A DNA stretch of 58,461 nt from Armatimonadota bacterium (GCA_012522575.1 JAAYKE010000056.1:1-58461), one strand, 5' to 3'; counted from the first letter of the stretch, positions 29,629 to 40,354 are shown. The notes: a model not told the origin generated them from the sequence alone. Numbers and translations: made by a program.

Positions 29629-32600
29629 ATGAAGGATACGATTGCGCGCACCCTTCGTACTATAACTGTTATTGTTGGGGTGATGATGCTGTGTGCTCCT
29701 GTGATGGCCCAGAATGCAATCTGGGGCAGGTACCACTACGACGTCCGCCATAGCGGTCAAAATCCCAATTCAACCGATATAAAGGGTCTGCTTAACGGCC
29801 CCAGTTCTCTGAATTTGATCTGGGTATTCCCGCGCCTTGACAGCGCCTACGACTACCCGGACGAGTCCGCTATGATAGTGGATGACTTCAGCGGAACCGG
29901 GTTCTCAAGAACGGGCAAATGGAGCATCGGGCATCATACCGATGCCTATAACGGCGATTTCCACATGACCAAAACAATCAACGTCGCCACCGGAACTGCT
30001 CCAACGGCGACCTGGTTCTGGCCGTCAAATCTGCCCGCAGGCAAATACCAGGTATATGTATGGGTTCCGCCGGCATCAGGTTTTCTGGCGACATCAAGGG
30101 CGAGTTATACGGTCTATGATGACGCGCACCCCGGCGGGGAGACCTATGTGCTGGACCAAAGCTCCGCAGGAGCCTGGAAGCTGCTCACCTCAGATTATTT
30201 CACTTTTGGAGCAAATGCCAACACCAGGGTAGAGTTGACCGCGCGCGTGCTGGATGAAATTCCTCGAGCAGACTATCCGGATCGCGTTGTAGTGGCGGAC
30301 GCGATCAAATTTACGCCTTCGCTGTTGGAGACGGGCATTCAAATCTACTCCTCTCCTGCCAGCGCAGAGATTCCGGTTGAATTGCCTCCGGAAGACCCGG
30401 ATAAAGGCTCTTTGTGGAACGGCAAAGGGCTTTGCACATATATCGGAACGGTCGAGCCGCGTTCGACAGCAGCCAGAAGCGACGATTCTGAACAAACCGA
30501 CGACTACGGAGCCATCTACTGCGTATATGGGATAACACCCACCCTTCAAAACCCTGCGCTCGCCGATGGAAGCCCGGACCCCAATATACCGGACAGCGAA
30601 AAGCTGGTGGCCATATCCAAGTATCTGGGCAAGCCCAAATGGCGATATCCAAACGCTGATCCGACCAAACGCCTGCCCATAGAAGGCCCTATCTCCGGCG
30701 GGATATATTCTTCCCCGACTCTGGTGAAAGCGAAGATCGGCAACGATATTAAGCTCGTCTGCTTTGTTGCTGCGATGGATCATCAAATATATGCCCTTGA
30801 TGCAACCACCGGTAAATTGCTATGGAAAGGCCCCGGCATTACTATCCCCGAAGAGGATGCCGTTGGCTTCAGAAATTATACATTATCCGATCTGCCCAAC
30901 CCTGACTCATTCGGCGGCACATTCAGCTATGCCGAATGCAGCGCCGATGGCGGAAACACCATCACCTGGACTTTTCAGACTACAGACCAAATAAGCGCAG
31001 CCCCCGACGGAGCCGAAGGGTTGTCATATTCGATATATGCCTGGATGCCGGGAGCAGGCGGAACCGGCGGCCGAGCGCGCTCGAATATGGCCACTTATAC
31101 GATTACGTATCAGGACGAATCCGGCAGCCCGAACGAGACCTCCACCGTCACGGTTAATCAGGGAGATCCAAAAGCATACGGCTCCTGGGTTAAGCTGGGC
31201 GGCAGCTTCTTCAACCCAAGCCAGGTCGTTCTCAACAATACGGCAGCCAATGAGCCGCCCGGTTCGGCTGGCGGCCCCGGCAGAGTCGCCAGTGATTTTG
31301 TCGTAGTCGCCGATGCGATAATGATCGTGCCGGATGCCATAGAAGGATTGGGCTACAGCTCGCCGGTCACCGATGCGGAACCTATGATCGGTTCGGAAGT
31401 GTTCGCCAGTCACGTGTTTACCACGAGCGTCAATGGCAGGGCTATGTCCTTTTCGGTTGAATCCAGAGGCTCCAAATATGTTGGTCACCTCGATTGGGTA
31501 TATCCCAGGATCAGGCAGGTGCGATCCCCCAAGCAATCAGAACTCGAACAGCCGTCGTGGGGTGATATCGGCGCATCCCCTGCTTACAGCGCGGACAAGC
31601 TCTACGTTGCGACTACGGATGGCACTGTGCGATGTCTGCAGAATGTAAAAACGCCAAGCCCCAGCCAGAAGTGGGTTTTCCCGGACGACGTAAATAATGA
31701 TGAAAAAACGGCAGCATTCACCTCATCGCCTACGCTCGACCCGCCGGGCAGACTATATATAGGATCTACGGACGGCATATTCTATTGCCTGAGCATGGAT
31801 ACCGGCGCAGTCGATAAAGGCAACGGCACAATGGGGCCGATATGGCAGTATCCGCAGGCGAGTAGCTCCGGATCGCCGGACTCGCCTCCAACCATAAAGC
31901 CGCCACTGGGAGCGTTCAGATACTCGACCCCGGCTTTGGCGACAGTGCATGGAATCAAGAGGGTATGGTGCGCCAGCACGGACGGACACGTCTACTCATT
32001 TTTGGCCGATACCGGCGAAAGGCTGTATCTGGATGATGAGGGACGCCCGGTCAACCAAACCGGCGACTGGTATGCCGAGCCTTCTCTGATGTCGCCGGTG
32101 CAGGGTTCGGTGGCGCTCGATGGCCAGTCACCGCAGGGAAACAGTGTGATGTATGTCGGCGATATGTCCGGCACATTGCATTGGAGGGACGCGGAAAACG
32201 GCACCACCAACAACTGGGAATATTCGGGTTGGACATGCCCGGATATGTTGTTCTCGTCCCCCAACATTACCAATATAGAGGTGGCCACTACGCCTGTGAG
32301 CTGGGTTTTTGTAGGGTGCGCGGACGGCCACCTGTTTGCATTTACCCGCAGAGGCGGCGGATGGGGAGGCGTATGGCAGGGCGGAGAATGGCCGTTCCCC
32401 GGAGAGCCAAACGACAACTCCAGCAAAACCCAGGCTGCGCCGGAAACCGAAATTCAGTTCGATATATTTGACCAGGACTTCTATAACGCTACAAGCTCTT
32501 TCGAGACTTCAAAACTCGACCCGCTAAAAACAGTCGACTCAACAACGTCAACGGACAGCGACTTTATCGCCAACCACTGGCCCAACAATATCATCGTCAG

Positions 32601-35600
32601 CAAGGATATGAAGGTGCTTCCGGCATCCATAGGCACGCTGGCTCCTGAGGACCCGGAAAAAGACAGGCAGATAAAAAGTGAGCTTATCGAGCGGGCAAAG
32701 CAGCGCAGGCAGGAGGGAGTCTTCCCTGTAGGGCGCGTGCCGAAGGCCGGCGTCGACCAGATATACTTCGAGTGGGGCGAGAAGATATGCCTTATTCTAT
32801 GGAATCTGCCGGAGGCTAAGTTCATCTCAGGAAGCGGCGCAAATGCGTTCACCTTTACCATGACAAACGCCAGCGCCGGCGCGAGCGCGGGTTCCACGCT
32901 GAAGGCGACTGTGGGCGATGTACGTTCTTATACAGTCGTATATGACGCCGGCACGGCAGGCGCTCCGGTCTATTCTCCTGTGGTGGACAGCGAAGGAAAT
33001 GTGAGGCGCAGCTTCGTGCTTGCCACTATCTCCCTCGATGGATCAGGCGGAACTGTGCAGCCCAGTCCGGGGCCGGGTTGGGTGCTGAGCGTGCAAATCA
33101 AGATTAAGGCAAACGATTCATCCAACGCCCCGGTGACAACGGTCACAATTCCCTTGGCTAAGCTGGTGAAGAAGGACAAATACTATGAGCCTTTGATCAT
33201 CGATGCCCTGCAAGCCCCGGTAGATGGAGTAGTCCCGAAACAGGTCAGGGAAGCTAACATAGGCATCAACAATCCTCTGGCCATTCGAGACGAGAAGGGG
33301 GCTGCGCTTGGTTGGGGCAATGGAATCAACCCGAACAGGTTCGATCCTGATGTCCATACCAACGGCAACACCAGATGGACCAACACGAGCGGAGGCAACT
33401 ACAACCTGATACCGGTCAACCCGCCGCCGATTATGGATATGTTGTATGTGCAAAACGGCACAAGCTCCAGAGAGGCGAAGCTGGGAGTCCTGGATCGCAG
33501 CGCGATGGGGTTGGCAGGTCGAAAGATAAACAGGTTCCGCATTGATTCCTCCGACTTGACGTTTAGAGGATGGCCGCACTCAGTCGAAAGTCAGCCTTTG
33601 AACGTATCAACCAATCCGCCGACGTTGATTCCTAATGTGGAGTATGGCCTAAGATTCCCGTGGGACGGCGGTTTAGGATCAGTTGACTACCCGCATATAT
33701 ACAGAAGATATCAGGCTTACGAACAGCTTTCGTCAGGCCAGGACCCGACTAATACTGCCTGCGAACTCAAGGAGATCGATAAATTGTCCGGCAGTTCGAG
33801 ATATGAGGACGCCCTCCTGAACCCGGATACGATGCTGGTTTCGGTGGATGTGCCCAGATTCCAGCCCGCCAATACCTGGGTGGACGTGAACCGCAATGAT
33901 GGTTTGGATGGCTACTCAAGGACGATGACCGCTTATGTCGACTCCAACCGCAATGACAGGTTCGATAGTGGCAACTATGTTCGAGGAAGACCGACCGCCC
34001 ATCAGGATACATACAGGAGATTCAGGGTCGGGCTAAAAGTGCCCCCTGATCCTAAAATTGAGGTCGAGGAGCAGCTTGTCGATATAGGAAGCGCGCCGCA
34101 TGGGTTGGGCTGGCCGATGGAATCGAGGCTTGGCTTCTCTCCATACAACGCCAGTCCGCATATCAGGCAGTGGTTTAAGCCCCTGACTATAAAAAACGCG
34201 GGCAATGTCAATCTATACAACATACGCATCAATCCGGCTGTCGGGCTTGTCAGCGACCAGGCTCACCCCGGAGCCGTGTTGTCCGGGGAGGCAATAACAA
34301 GCTCCCTTGATCCGTTGCCGATACCGTCATTCGGGCTGTTTGGCGCTGACCCGTTCATAACTGCTCAGGGCAGCAGGGCAAACGGCCAGAACGTATATCT
34401 TGGTTATACGCTTTCCAAACCCAGGGTAGGCGACCCTGATCCGACTGTTATGACCGTCCCGGACAGGCGAAAATGGGATGTGGAATACGATACCCGAATG
34501 AACGCCGCTACAAAGATCGCGATGGCCGGGTGGGCTGCCATACCGGAAAAAGCCGAGCCATTGCCGGTGCAGGTCGGGCTAAGGGTTCCGCTTACCCAGC
34601 CTATTGGAACCTATCAGAGCATTGATCCGAATCTCAATGCGCCGTATATTGCAGTTTTCGCTGACCTTGACGGCGCCGGCTACCTGCCGCCGGGTAACCC
34701 GGCTCACAATCCGGTTGCCTGGCCGAGTTTCCAGTTGAAAGCTACCGTAAGAGAAAATCAGTTGACCGGCGGAGTGACTCCCACTACGCTGCCGCAAATA
34801 GACTATATGCTGGGTAACGATGGCGTCATCTACCCGGAAATGCTGCCCAGGGTAGGCGACGCTACCCCTGCCGCGTTCAGGGATGCCGACAAGCTCGATG
34901 TTCACCTGGTGTGGTCGAGCAACCGGTTCAGCGATCCCGATTTGTATCCTTCCGACGAAGCTGAACAGGCCAGTATGACGGGAGCGCCGTGGTTCCTGCG
35001 ACGCGCCGTGCTTGGTTATCAAACAAGCCCTGCAAGCAATGGGGTGTGGGCGACGGCGAGTGATCAATCTCGCTGGTGGATAACGCGCAACAACTTCCTG
35101 CCCTCAGATCAGTGGATGCCGTCGCAATCGGGAGCCAATGCTCCGCAACTCCTTCCCTGGGAGTTTGGCAGTTCTCCGAGCGGGCTGCATTCTGTGAGGC
35201 ATTTCAGCCCGAGAATCGGCGACAACGACGCCGTTGCGCTCAATGCGAATACTAACCGCACCTGGCTGGCCTGGGCAGGCAATGCTGATTTCAAGGACCC
35301 TGCTACGGATAAACTGAGCCAGCAGAGCGCGATTTTCTATACGGACTACACTCATGGCGGTTCCGATACGGCGCAAAAGATATGGGCAATCGAGCACGAT
35401 TTCTCTATGTCAAAGCGCAGCCCGTGTCCTGTTCCCTATGGAAGCGATATGTGGATGTTCTGGCAGGGAGGCTCATCGGGCAGTTCGTCGATCTACTACA
35501 GCTTGGCTCACGACCCCGGCGGCGTGTTTGACACCACAAAAACAAAGTGGAGTCCTGATACGAAGCTCAGAACGCCGGACTGTCTGTCCGCGGTAGGCGC

Positions 35601-37050
35601 ACCCAACGCGATTCCGCGTGATATTCGATTCAATAATAAACCGGGTCTTAACGCCAAACTGAACGGGTTTATGGACCCGAATGCAAAAAGGGTCTTCGAC
35701 GTAGTATATGCCGGCGCAAGCAAACTGACCGGCAACTCCGATATAATTATGTCTCGGTATCTGTCCGTGCCTCCCGTTGCGCCTGTGTTGCAGCCGGAGA
35801 ACGCGGAGTTGGACAACCTTAATAAACTCCAGCCGAGTCGCATCGCTCAGCCTCTGCCGAGGGTGTTCGACGAACTTTTGGTCAGAGACCCCAAATTTGG
35901 GTTCTTCACATCCAGACACCTGGCGTGGTCCAGGGCCGGTAGCAACGGGCCGTTTGGGCTTGACCGGTGGGGCGCATACTCCGGCTCAGACCCCGCAGGT
36001 CCCGATGCGCCATACATCAGGGTGTTTTTCCCGGATGGTTATGACGACGGAGCTGGCAACACTCTCGCTGCGGATACTGCTATCAGCGCAACCGATGGGT
36101 CGGTGTGGGTGAACGGAAATGTGAGTCTCAGCGGAAAGATTATTAAACCGGAAGTTGACGACGCAACCGGGATATACACCTATTCTTATGACGAAGATTC
36201 TGTGGCTGACAAGATTCTTGGCAAGACGCTGGTCGATTATTCAGCGGGTATCATCCGATTTACCAACCCGTTGAAAGAGGTGCAGATCGCATCGGGTCCG
36301 AGGAAGGGAGCCTACAGCACCCCCGAGGTGCGCGCAGATTACACGCCGCGGGCGTGGAGAATCACCACCGACGCCGCTGCAGACGGCAGCCCGCATGCAT
36401 TCATCGAACATACTCAGATGGATCCCGGTGTAATACCGGGTCTGGATCCGGACTGGGCTTCCAATAAACCGGCTCCGGTGGATAGAATGTGGGTATTTTG
36501 GAGAAAGACAGGAACTGCAGTCGATAGCTCCACGGTCTTCTATACGACCATGCGAATTGGCGTCGACCTCAAACAACTTGGTCTGCCGCCCATTCCTATG
36601 AACGATAACGGTACAATAGATGGAGCCACAAAACTGGAAGTGACCGGCGCGCTTGGCCCGTGGGAGGTCGACCGAACCGGAACGAAGATATACTTCACGG
36701 AAATAGACGAGAGATACAGATCCCTTAACGCTCCGGAAAACAATAACGAAGTCTGGCTCGGACAGTCTCCCGGACCAATCTCGATTAGTTTTGACAGCAA
36801 CAAAGTCAAGGCTGAATTGCACGATGTTTCGTGTATAACTGAGCTTCCGGAGCAGTCTTTGTTCGGATTTGCGTCGGGCTTCAATGTCAATGAAGGTGGC
36901 ATTTATGCATTTGCCGACCCTCAACCCGATGAAAGCGGAACTTCTGTGGGGATTATGTCATCAAAGATTTGGGTGTTCTGGACAAGCACGCGGGGAGGTT
37001 CTTCGAACCTGTTCTGGGAGACCATCAGCCCCAACTTCTGGGCTAGATAA
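29629..37050 (+). CDS. Giant secreted protein (2473 aa) with PQQ/WD40-like beta-propeller repeats and golvesin-like domains
   Basis: Signal peptide ending VMAQ; 'KVSVVCFVAAMDHQIYALDATTGKLLWKG'-type propeller repeats ('DHQIYALDATTGKLLWKG', 'DGTVRCLQNVK', 'DGIFYCLSMDTGAV', 'DGHVYSFLADTGE'); golvesin-like segments at ~29870-30320 and ~30870-31330. Confidence 0.75.
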   Translation: MKDTIARTLRTITVIVGVMMLCAPVMAQNAIWGRYHYDVRHSGQNPNSTDIKGLLNGPSSLNLIWVFPRLDSAYDYPDESAMIVDDFSGTGFSRTGKWSIGHHTDAYNGDFHMTKTINVATGTAPTATWFWPSNLPAGKYQVYVWVPPASGFLATSRASYTVYDDAHPGGETYVLDQSSAGAWKLLTSDYFTFGANANTRVELTARVLDEIPRADYPDRVVVADAIKFTPSLLETGIQIYSSPASAEIPVELPPEDPDKGSLWNGKGLCTYIGTVEPRSTAARSDDSEQTDDYGAIYCVYGITPTLQNPALADGSPDPNIPDSEKLVAISKYLGKPKWRYPNADPTKRLPIEGPISGGIYSSPTLVKAKIGNDIKLVCFVAAMDHQIYALDATTGKLLWKGPGITIPEEDAVGFRNYTLSDLPNPDSFGGTFSYAECSADGGNTITWTFQTTDQISAAPDGAEGLSYSIYAWMPGAGGTGGRARSNMATYTITYQDESGSPNETSTVTVNQGDPKAYGSWVKLGGSFFNPSQVVLNNTAANEPPGSAGGPGRVASDFVVVADAIMIVPDAIEGLGYSSPVTDAEPMIGSEVFASHVFTTSVNGRAMSFSVESRGSKYVGHLDWVYPRIRQVRSPKQSELEQPSWGDIGASPAYSADKLYVATTDGTVRCLQNVKTPSPSQKWVFPDDVNNDEKTAAFTSSPTLDPPGRLYIGSTDGIFYCLSMDTGAVDKGNGTMGPIWQYPQASSSGSPDSPPTIKPPLGAFRYSTPALATVHGIKRVWCASTDGHVYSFLADTGERLYLDDEGRPVNQTGDWYAEPSLMSPVQGSVALDGQSPQGNSVMYVGDMSGTLHWRDAENGTTNNWEYSGWTCPDMLFSSPNITNIEVATTPVSWVFVGCADGHLFAFTRRGGGWGGVWQGGEWPFPGEPNDNSSKTQAAPETEIQFDIFDQDFYNATSSFETSKLDPLKTVDSTTSTDSDFIANHWPNNIIVSKDMKVLPASIGTLAPEDPEKDRQIKSELIERAKQRRQEGVFPVGRVPKAGVDQIYFEWGEKICLILWNLPEAKFISGSGANAFTFTMTNASAGASAGSTLKATVGDVRSYTVVYDAGTAGAPVYSPVVDSEGNVRRSFVLATISLDGSGGTVQPSPGPGWVLSVQIKIKANDSSNAPVTTVTIPLAKLVKKDKYYEPLIIDALQAPVDGVVPKQVREANIGINNPLAIRDEKGAALGWGNGINPNRFDPDVHTNGNTRWTNTSGGNYNLIPVNPPPIMDMLYVQNGTSSREAKLGVLDRSAMGLAGRKINRFRIDSSDLTFRGWPHSVESQPLNVSTNPPTLIPNVEYGLRFPWDGGLGSVDYPHIYRRYQAYEQLSSGQDPTNTACELKEIDKLSGSSRYEDALLNPDTMLVSVDVPRFQPANTWVDVNRNDGLDGYSRTMTAYVDSNRNDRFDSGNYVRGRPTAHQDTYRRFRVGLKVPPDPKIEVEEQLVDIGSAPHGLGWPMESRLGFSPYNASPHIRQWFKPLTIKNAGNVNLYNIRINPAVGLVSDQAHPGAVLSGEAITSSLDPLPIPSFGLFGADPFITAQGSRANGQNVYLGYTLSKPRVGDPDPTVMTVPDRRKWDVEYDTRMNAATKIAMAGWAAIPEKAEPLPVQVGLRVPLTQPIGTYQSIDPNLNAPYIAVFADLDGAGYLPPGNPAHNPVAWPSFQLKATVRENQLTGGVTPTTLPQIDYMLGNDGVIYPEMLPRVGDATPAAFRDADKLDVHLVWSSNRFSDPDLYPSDEAEQASMTGAPWFLRRAVLGYQTSPASNGVWATASDQSRWWITRNNFLPSDQWMPSQSGANAPQLLPWEFGSSPSGLHSVRHFSPRIGDNDAVALNANTNRTWLAWAGNADFKDPATDKLSQQSAIFYTDYTHGGSDTAQKIWAIEHDFSMSKRSPCPVPYGSDMWMFWQGGSSGSSSIYYSLAHDPGGVFDTTKTKWSPDTKLRTPDCLSAVGAPNAIPRDIRFNNKPGLNAKLNGFMDPNAKRVFDVVYAGASKLTGNSDIIMSRYLSVPPVAPVLQPENAELDNLNKLQPSRIAQPLPRVFDELLVRDPKFGFFTSRHLAWSRAGSNGPFGLDRWGAYSGSDPAGPDAPYIRVFFPDGYDDGAGNTLAADTAISATDGSVWVNGNVSLSGKIIKPEVDDATGIYTYSYDEDSVADKILGKTLVDYSAGIIRFTNPLKEVQIASGPRKGAYSTPEVRADYTPRAWRITTDAAADGSPHAFIEHTQMDPGVIPGLDPDWASNKPAPVDRMWVFWRKTGTAVDSSTVFYTTMRIGVDLKQLGLPPIPMNDNGTIDGATKLEVTGALGPWEVDRTGTKIYFTEIDERYRSLNAPENNNEVWLGQSPGPISISFDSNKVKAELHDVSCITELPEQSLFGFASGFNVNEGGIYAFADPQPDESGTSVGIMSSKIWVFWTSTRGGSSNLFWETISPNFWAR

Positions 37051-37201
37051 CCGGGCATCGGTTGCGGCTGTGGCGGGATTGCACCTGCCCTGTAATGCGG
37101 TGAAATATACGTTATTTGCCCGCGGCAGGCAGGTATCTGTCTGCTTTGCAAATAATGTATTAAATTGGTGCGTAGCTTTTCGTAACTGATGGCAACTTTT
37201 A

Positions 37202-37230
37202 TTGACATGAGCTGAGTTTGATGGTACGAT
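37202..37230 (+). promoter_or_regulatory. Putative promoter of the pil cluster (TTGACA-N17-TACGAT)
   Basis: Consensus -35, 17-nt spacer, ~40 nt before pilM start. Confidence 0.65.
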
Positions 37231-37269
37231 ATACCAATCCCAAGCTCTGCCAAATGGAGAAATCGCAAA

Positions 37270-38829
37270 TTGAGGTCGTCACGCAAATCCGTGCCTTCAG
37301 CTATAGTCGGCTTGGACATCGGCACAGATTCAATTAAGGTCGCTGAAGCCAAGTTCGCCAGGGATGGCATAACGATAACGGGATTGGGCATCGCGCGGAC
37401 GCCTGAAGGGGCTTTCGATAACGAGGTCATCGCCGATGCGAAGGCTCTTGGAGGCGCAATAAAGGCGCTTCTGGGCGAATGTGGCATCAAGACAAAGAAA
37501 TGCGTAAGTTCCGTCTCAGGAGCTTCGCAGGTCGTGGTGCGCGTCATCAGCGTTCCCAAGATGAGTCAGCAGGAACTGGCTGAGACCATGAAATGGGAGG
37601 TAGAGCGGCACGTGCCATTCTCCCCCAGCGAAATCGTCATGGATTTCCACCCGCTGGATCTGCCCGGCGCAGACCCCGCCGCCTCCGAAATGGACGTGCT
37701 CCTTGCAGTGGCGCAGGAACAGCTCATTCAAAATCATGTAGAAGCCCTTTCCGCCGCCGGCCTCAAGCCTGTGGCCATCGATATCGAGCTTCTGGCTGCC
37801 AGTCGCGCGCTTGTGGATATGTCAGCTAATGGCGCACAAAACGAGACCGTGGCAGTGGTCAACATAGGTGCGACACGCACTGACCTCGGAGTATTCGAAA
37901 ACGGTTTATTGACATTTCCCAGCCCTCCCATCGGAGTCGCTGGAATCAATTTTACAAGGGAAATATCCGAAGCCCTGGGACAGACGCTCGAAGAGGCCGA
38001 GATCACCAAAAGGGAGTTCGCGTCGGTTAAGCTGGATGGTTTCCAGCCTGCCCCTGAGCCTGAACCGGAACCTGCCCCGCCGGCAGTTGAGTCCAGCATA
38101 TTCGATACTGCATTCAGCTCCTCCCCGGACGCTACGAGCGCTTTCAATCTAGGGGATGTTGCGCCGGAGCCCTCCGATGAACTTGCGGCTGAGCCGGCAT
38201 CTCTTGAAGACTTTGCAGATACTACCGAAGGGCCGGTATTTGATCTCTCCGGCGATATGGGGCCTACCTTCGATCTGGGCGCAGATGAGCCTGCAGCCGC
38301 CAGCGATTCCATTGATCTGGGAGGGCCTGTTGAGGATACCCCTCCTGTTGCGCCTACTTTTGACCTTGATGATGAGCCTGAACCTGAGCCGGAAACGCCG
38401 GCTGAGCCGAACTTTGACCTCAGTGACGCGGGCGCAGAAACCGATCACGGCGAACAGGCGGAACCGAGCACGGCTCCCGTGCCTGTGGCTCCTGTGGCAG
38501 GATTCGAGGACGGCTCGACGGAGGCCGCAGTATTTCAGGCTATATCAGGGGTGCTGCTGGATTTGGCCAACGAGCTTAGAATGTCACTGGATTACTATAA
38601 CAACAGATATTCGAAGATGCCCGACAGGGTGTACCTGTGCGGCGGCACTGCCAGAATGCCAAATCTGGATAAGTTCCTGAGCCAGGAGCTTGGCGTGCCG
38701 GTTGTGGTGGCCGACCCTGTCAAAAATGTGACGGTCAAAACGCCGGGGGCTTCACCGCAGTATCTGGAAGAGATTTCGCCGATGCTCTCCGTGTCTATAG
38801 GGCTGGCGATTAGAGATATGATTGGTTAG
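37270..38829 (+). CDS. pilM: Type IV pilus assembly ATPase-like protein PilM with internal acidic insertion
   Basis: 'AIVGLDIGTDSIKVAEAKF', 'MKWEVERHVPFSPSEIVMDF', 'VAVVNIGATRTDLGVF', 'YLCGGTARMPNLDKFLSQELGVPV'; TTG start. Confidence 0.93.
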   Translation: MRSSRKSVPSAIVGLDIGTDSIKVAEAKFARDGITITGLGIARTPEGAFDNEVIADAKALGGAIKALLGECGIKTKKCVSSVSGASQVVVRVISVPKMSQQELAETMKWEVERHVPFSPSEIVMDFHPLDLPGADPAASEMDVLLAVAQEQLIQNHVEALSAAGLKPVAIDIELLAASRALVDMSANGAQNETVAVVNIGATRTDLGVFENGLLTFPSPPIGVAGINFTREISEALGQTLEEAEITKREFASVKLDGFQPAPEPEPEPAPPAVESSIFDTAFSSSPDATSAFNLGDVAPEPSDELAAEPASLEDFADTTEGPVFDLSGDMGPTFDLGADEPAAASDSIDLGGPVEDTPPVAPTFDLDDEPEPEPETPAEPNFDLSDAGAETDHGEQAEPSTAPVPVAPVAGFEDGSTEAAVFQAISGVLLDLANELRMSLDYYNNRYSKMPDRVYLCGGTARMPNLDKFLSQELGVPVVVADPVKNVTVKTPGASPQYLEEISPMLSVSIGLAIRDMIG

Positions 38830-38835
38830 ACGATT

Positions 38836-39597
38836 ATGATCAAAATCAACCTGCTGCCCCGCAAGATAAACGAAAAGGCCGCCGTCAGGAACACAGCGAT
38901 CCTGTTCGGCGGGCTGGTTGTATTGGTGGCGCTGGTCGGTATTATCTATACGCAGTTTTTCCTGATCCCGCAGGTTCGCGCCGAAGAGGACCTCGCCACA
39001 CGTACAGAGGCTCTCGAAAAGGAAGTGCTGGCCATCGAAAAACAAACCAGCGATTGGAGAACCAGCAAGATACCGCCGATACAAAAGAAGCTGGATTTCA
39101 TCAACAACGTTATCGACTATAACCTTAAATACCCTCAGCTTTACGAAGATATCGCAAAGTGGACCTATGAAAAAATATCCTATGTGGCTATGGGATGCAA
39201 CGGGACCGAAGTTTCTATGGGAGCGCGCGCTAAAAATATCGAGGATATAGGTCGATTTCTGTTGAATATGTATAGGGCGCAGGACCTCTTTACCGAGGTG
39301 ACTATTTCGGGAGTGCCCGGCTATCCGATGGCTGCAGCGGGCGCTGACGGAGGGATTACACAGCAGTCAGATCCGTTCGGCGGCAGCGGCCCTGAGGCAA
39401 GTCTGGCCGGTATCGGAGCTATTACAACGGGCATCCAGAGCGCGCCGCCGTCAGGTTTTATCGGCTTTTCCGTCAGTGGCAAGCTCAAAACGCCGATCAC
39501 TGCCCCGACATTTGAGGGCCAGGCCGCCGCGGATCAGTCCGGACAACCCACACAGGGCGGGCCGGATATTGCGTCGCAGTTGTATGAGCAGCCGTAA
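38836..39597 (+). CDS. pilN: PilN-like pilus assembly protein
   Basis: 'MIKINLLPRKINEKA' + single TM; position after pilM. Confidence 0.85.
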   Translation: MIKINLLPRKINEKAAVRNTAILFGGLVVLVALVGIIYTQFFLIPQVRAEEDLATRTEALEKEVLAIEKQTSDWRTSKIPPIQKKLDFINNVIDYNLKYPQLYEDIAKWTYEKISYVAMGCNGTEVSMGARAKNIEDIGRFLLNMYRAQDLFTEVTISGVPGYPMAAAGADGGITQQSDPFGGSGPEASLAGIGAITTGIQSAPPSGFIGFSVSGKLKTPITAPTFEGQAAADQSGQPTQGGPDIASQLYEQP

Positions 39598-39657
39598 TAT
39601 GTGCCGGAACGTAATTTGTAATGGATTTTCGGCTCGACATTGTGCTAGGATATAGGG

Positions 39658-40335
39658 ATGAGTTTTTCTAAGCTCAAAAAAATACATGTTATAATCATTG
39701 GCAGCGTGCTTTGCGTGGCGGTCGGCGTCGCCATTTTCTTCCTGATGATCAAGCCTCAAATCGAGGCTTACAAGGTGGCAAAGGCGCGTTACGACAAGGC
39801 CGTGGTCAAAGGCAACGAGCAGTCAAAGCAGAAGGCCAAAAGCGATCTGGCGAAAGCTATGATGGATTTCAGCATCGCGCAGGCGAAGTTGGATGCTCAG
39901 ATGGCAAAACGTATGCCTTCTCTTGACTTTTCGCGGCGTGATATCGGTATGCTGGCGTTGTGGAACGAGCAGATAAAGACCCTTGGGCCGTTGCTGGAGG
40001 AGTTTGCAAAAGACAAAAATGTCAGAGTGCCAAACGTCAGGTTCCAGATTCAGCCCCCGCCGGCCAATCCCAACGATCCGGTATTCGATCAGGATGTGTT
40101 GATATTTCCGCTTGGATCGATATCGGTGCAGGGCAGCTTTAAGCCTATTATGGATAATATAAAACGCTGGAACAACTGCAGCCGTCTGGTGATGGTTGGC
40201 CCGCCGGCTTTAGGCGGAACCAGCCCGCAGCTTACGGCGGCATATTCGCTGACTTGTTATATTTTCCCGAGGGCTAAGGGTGGCAGTAAGATTCAAATGG
40301 CGGGCGAGCCATCTACGTCCGGTTCGAACCCTTAG
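39658..40335 (+). CDS. pilO: PilO-like pilus assembly protein
   Basis: Single N-terminal TM, coiled coil, 'LGSISVQGSFKPIMDNIKRWNNCSRLVMVG'; synteny. Confidence 0.75.
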   Translation: MSFSKLKKIHVIIIGSVLCVAVGVAIFFLMIKPQIEAYKVAKARYDKAVVKGNEQSKQKAKSDLAKAMMDFSIAQAKLDAQMAKRMPSLDFSRRDIGMLALWNEQIKTLGPLLEEFAKDKNVRVPNVRFQIQPPPANPNDPVFDQDVLIFPLGSISVQGSFKPIMDNIKRWNNCSRLVMVGPPALGGTSPQLTAAYSLTCYIFPRAKGGSKIQMAGEPSTSGSNP

Positions 40336-40354
40336 TCCCAGGAGTGTTGTCTGA

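Noticed and set aside
36241-36924. 227-aa antisense ORF in giant propeller gene
   Set aside because: Shadow ORF, no RBS or domain motif
37734-38312. 192-aa antisense ORF over PilM insertion
   Set aside because: Ser/Gly-rich composition is the complement of the Asp/Pro/Ala-rich insertion
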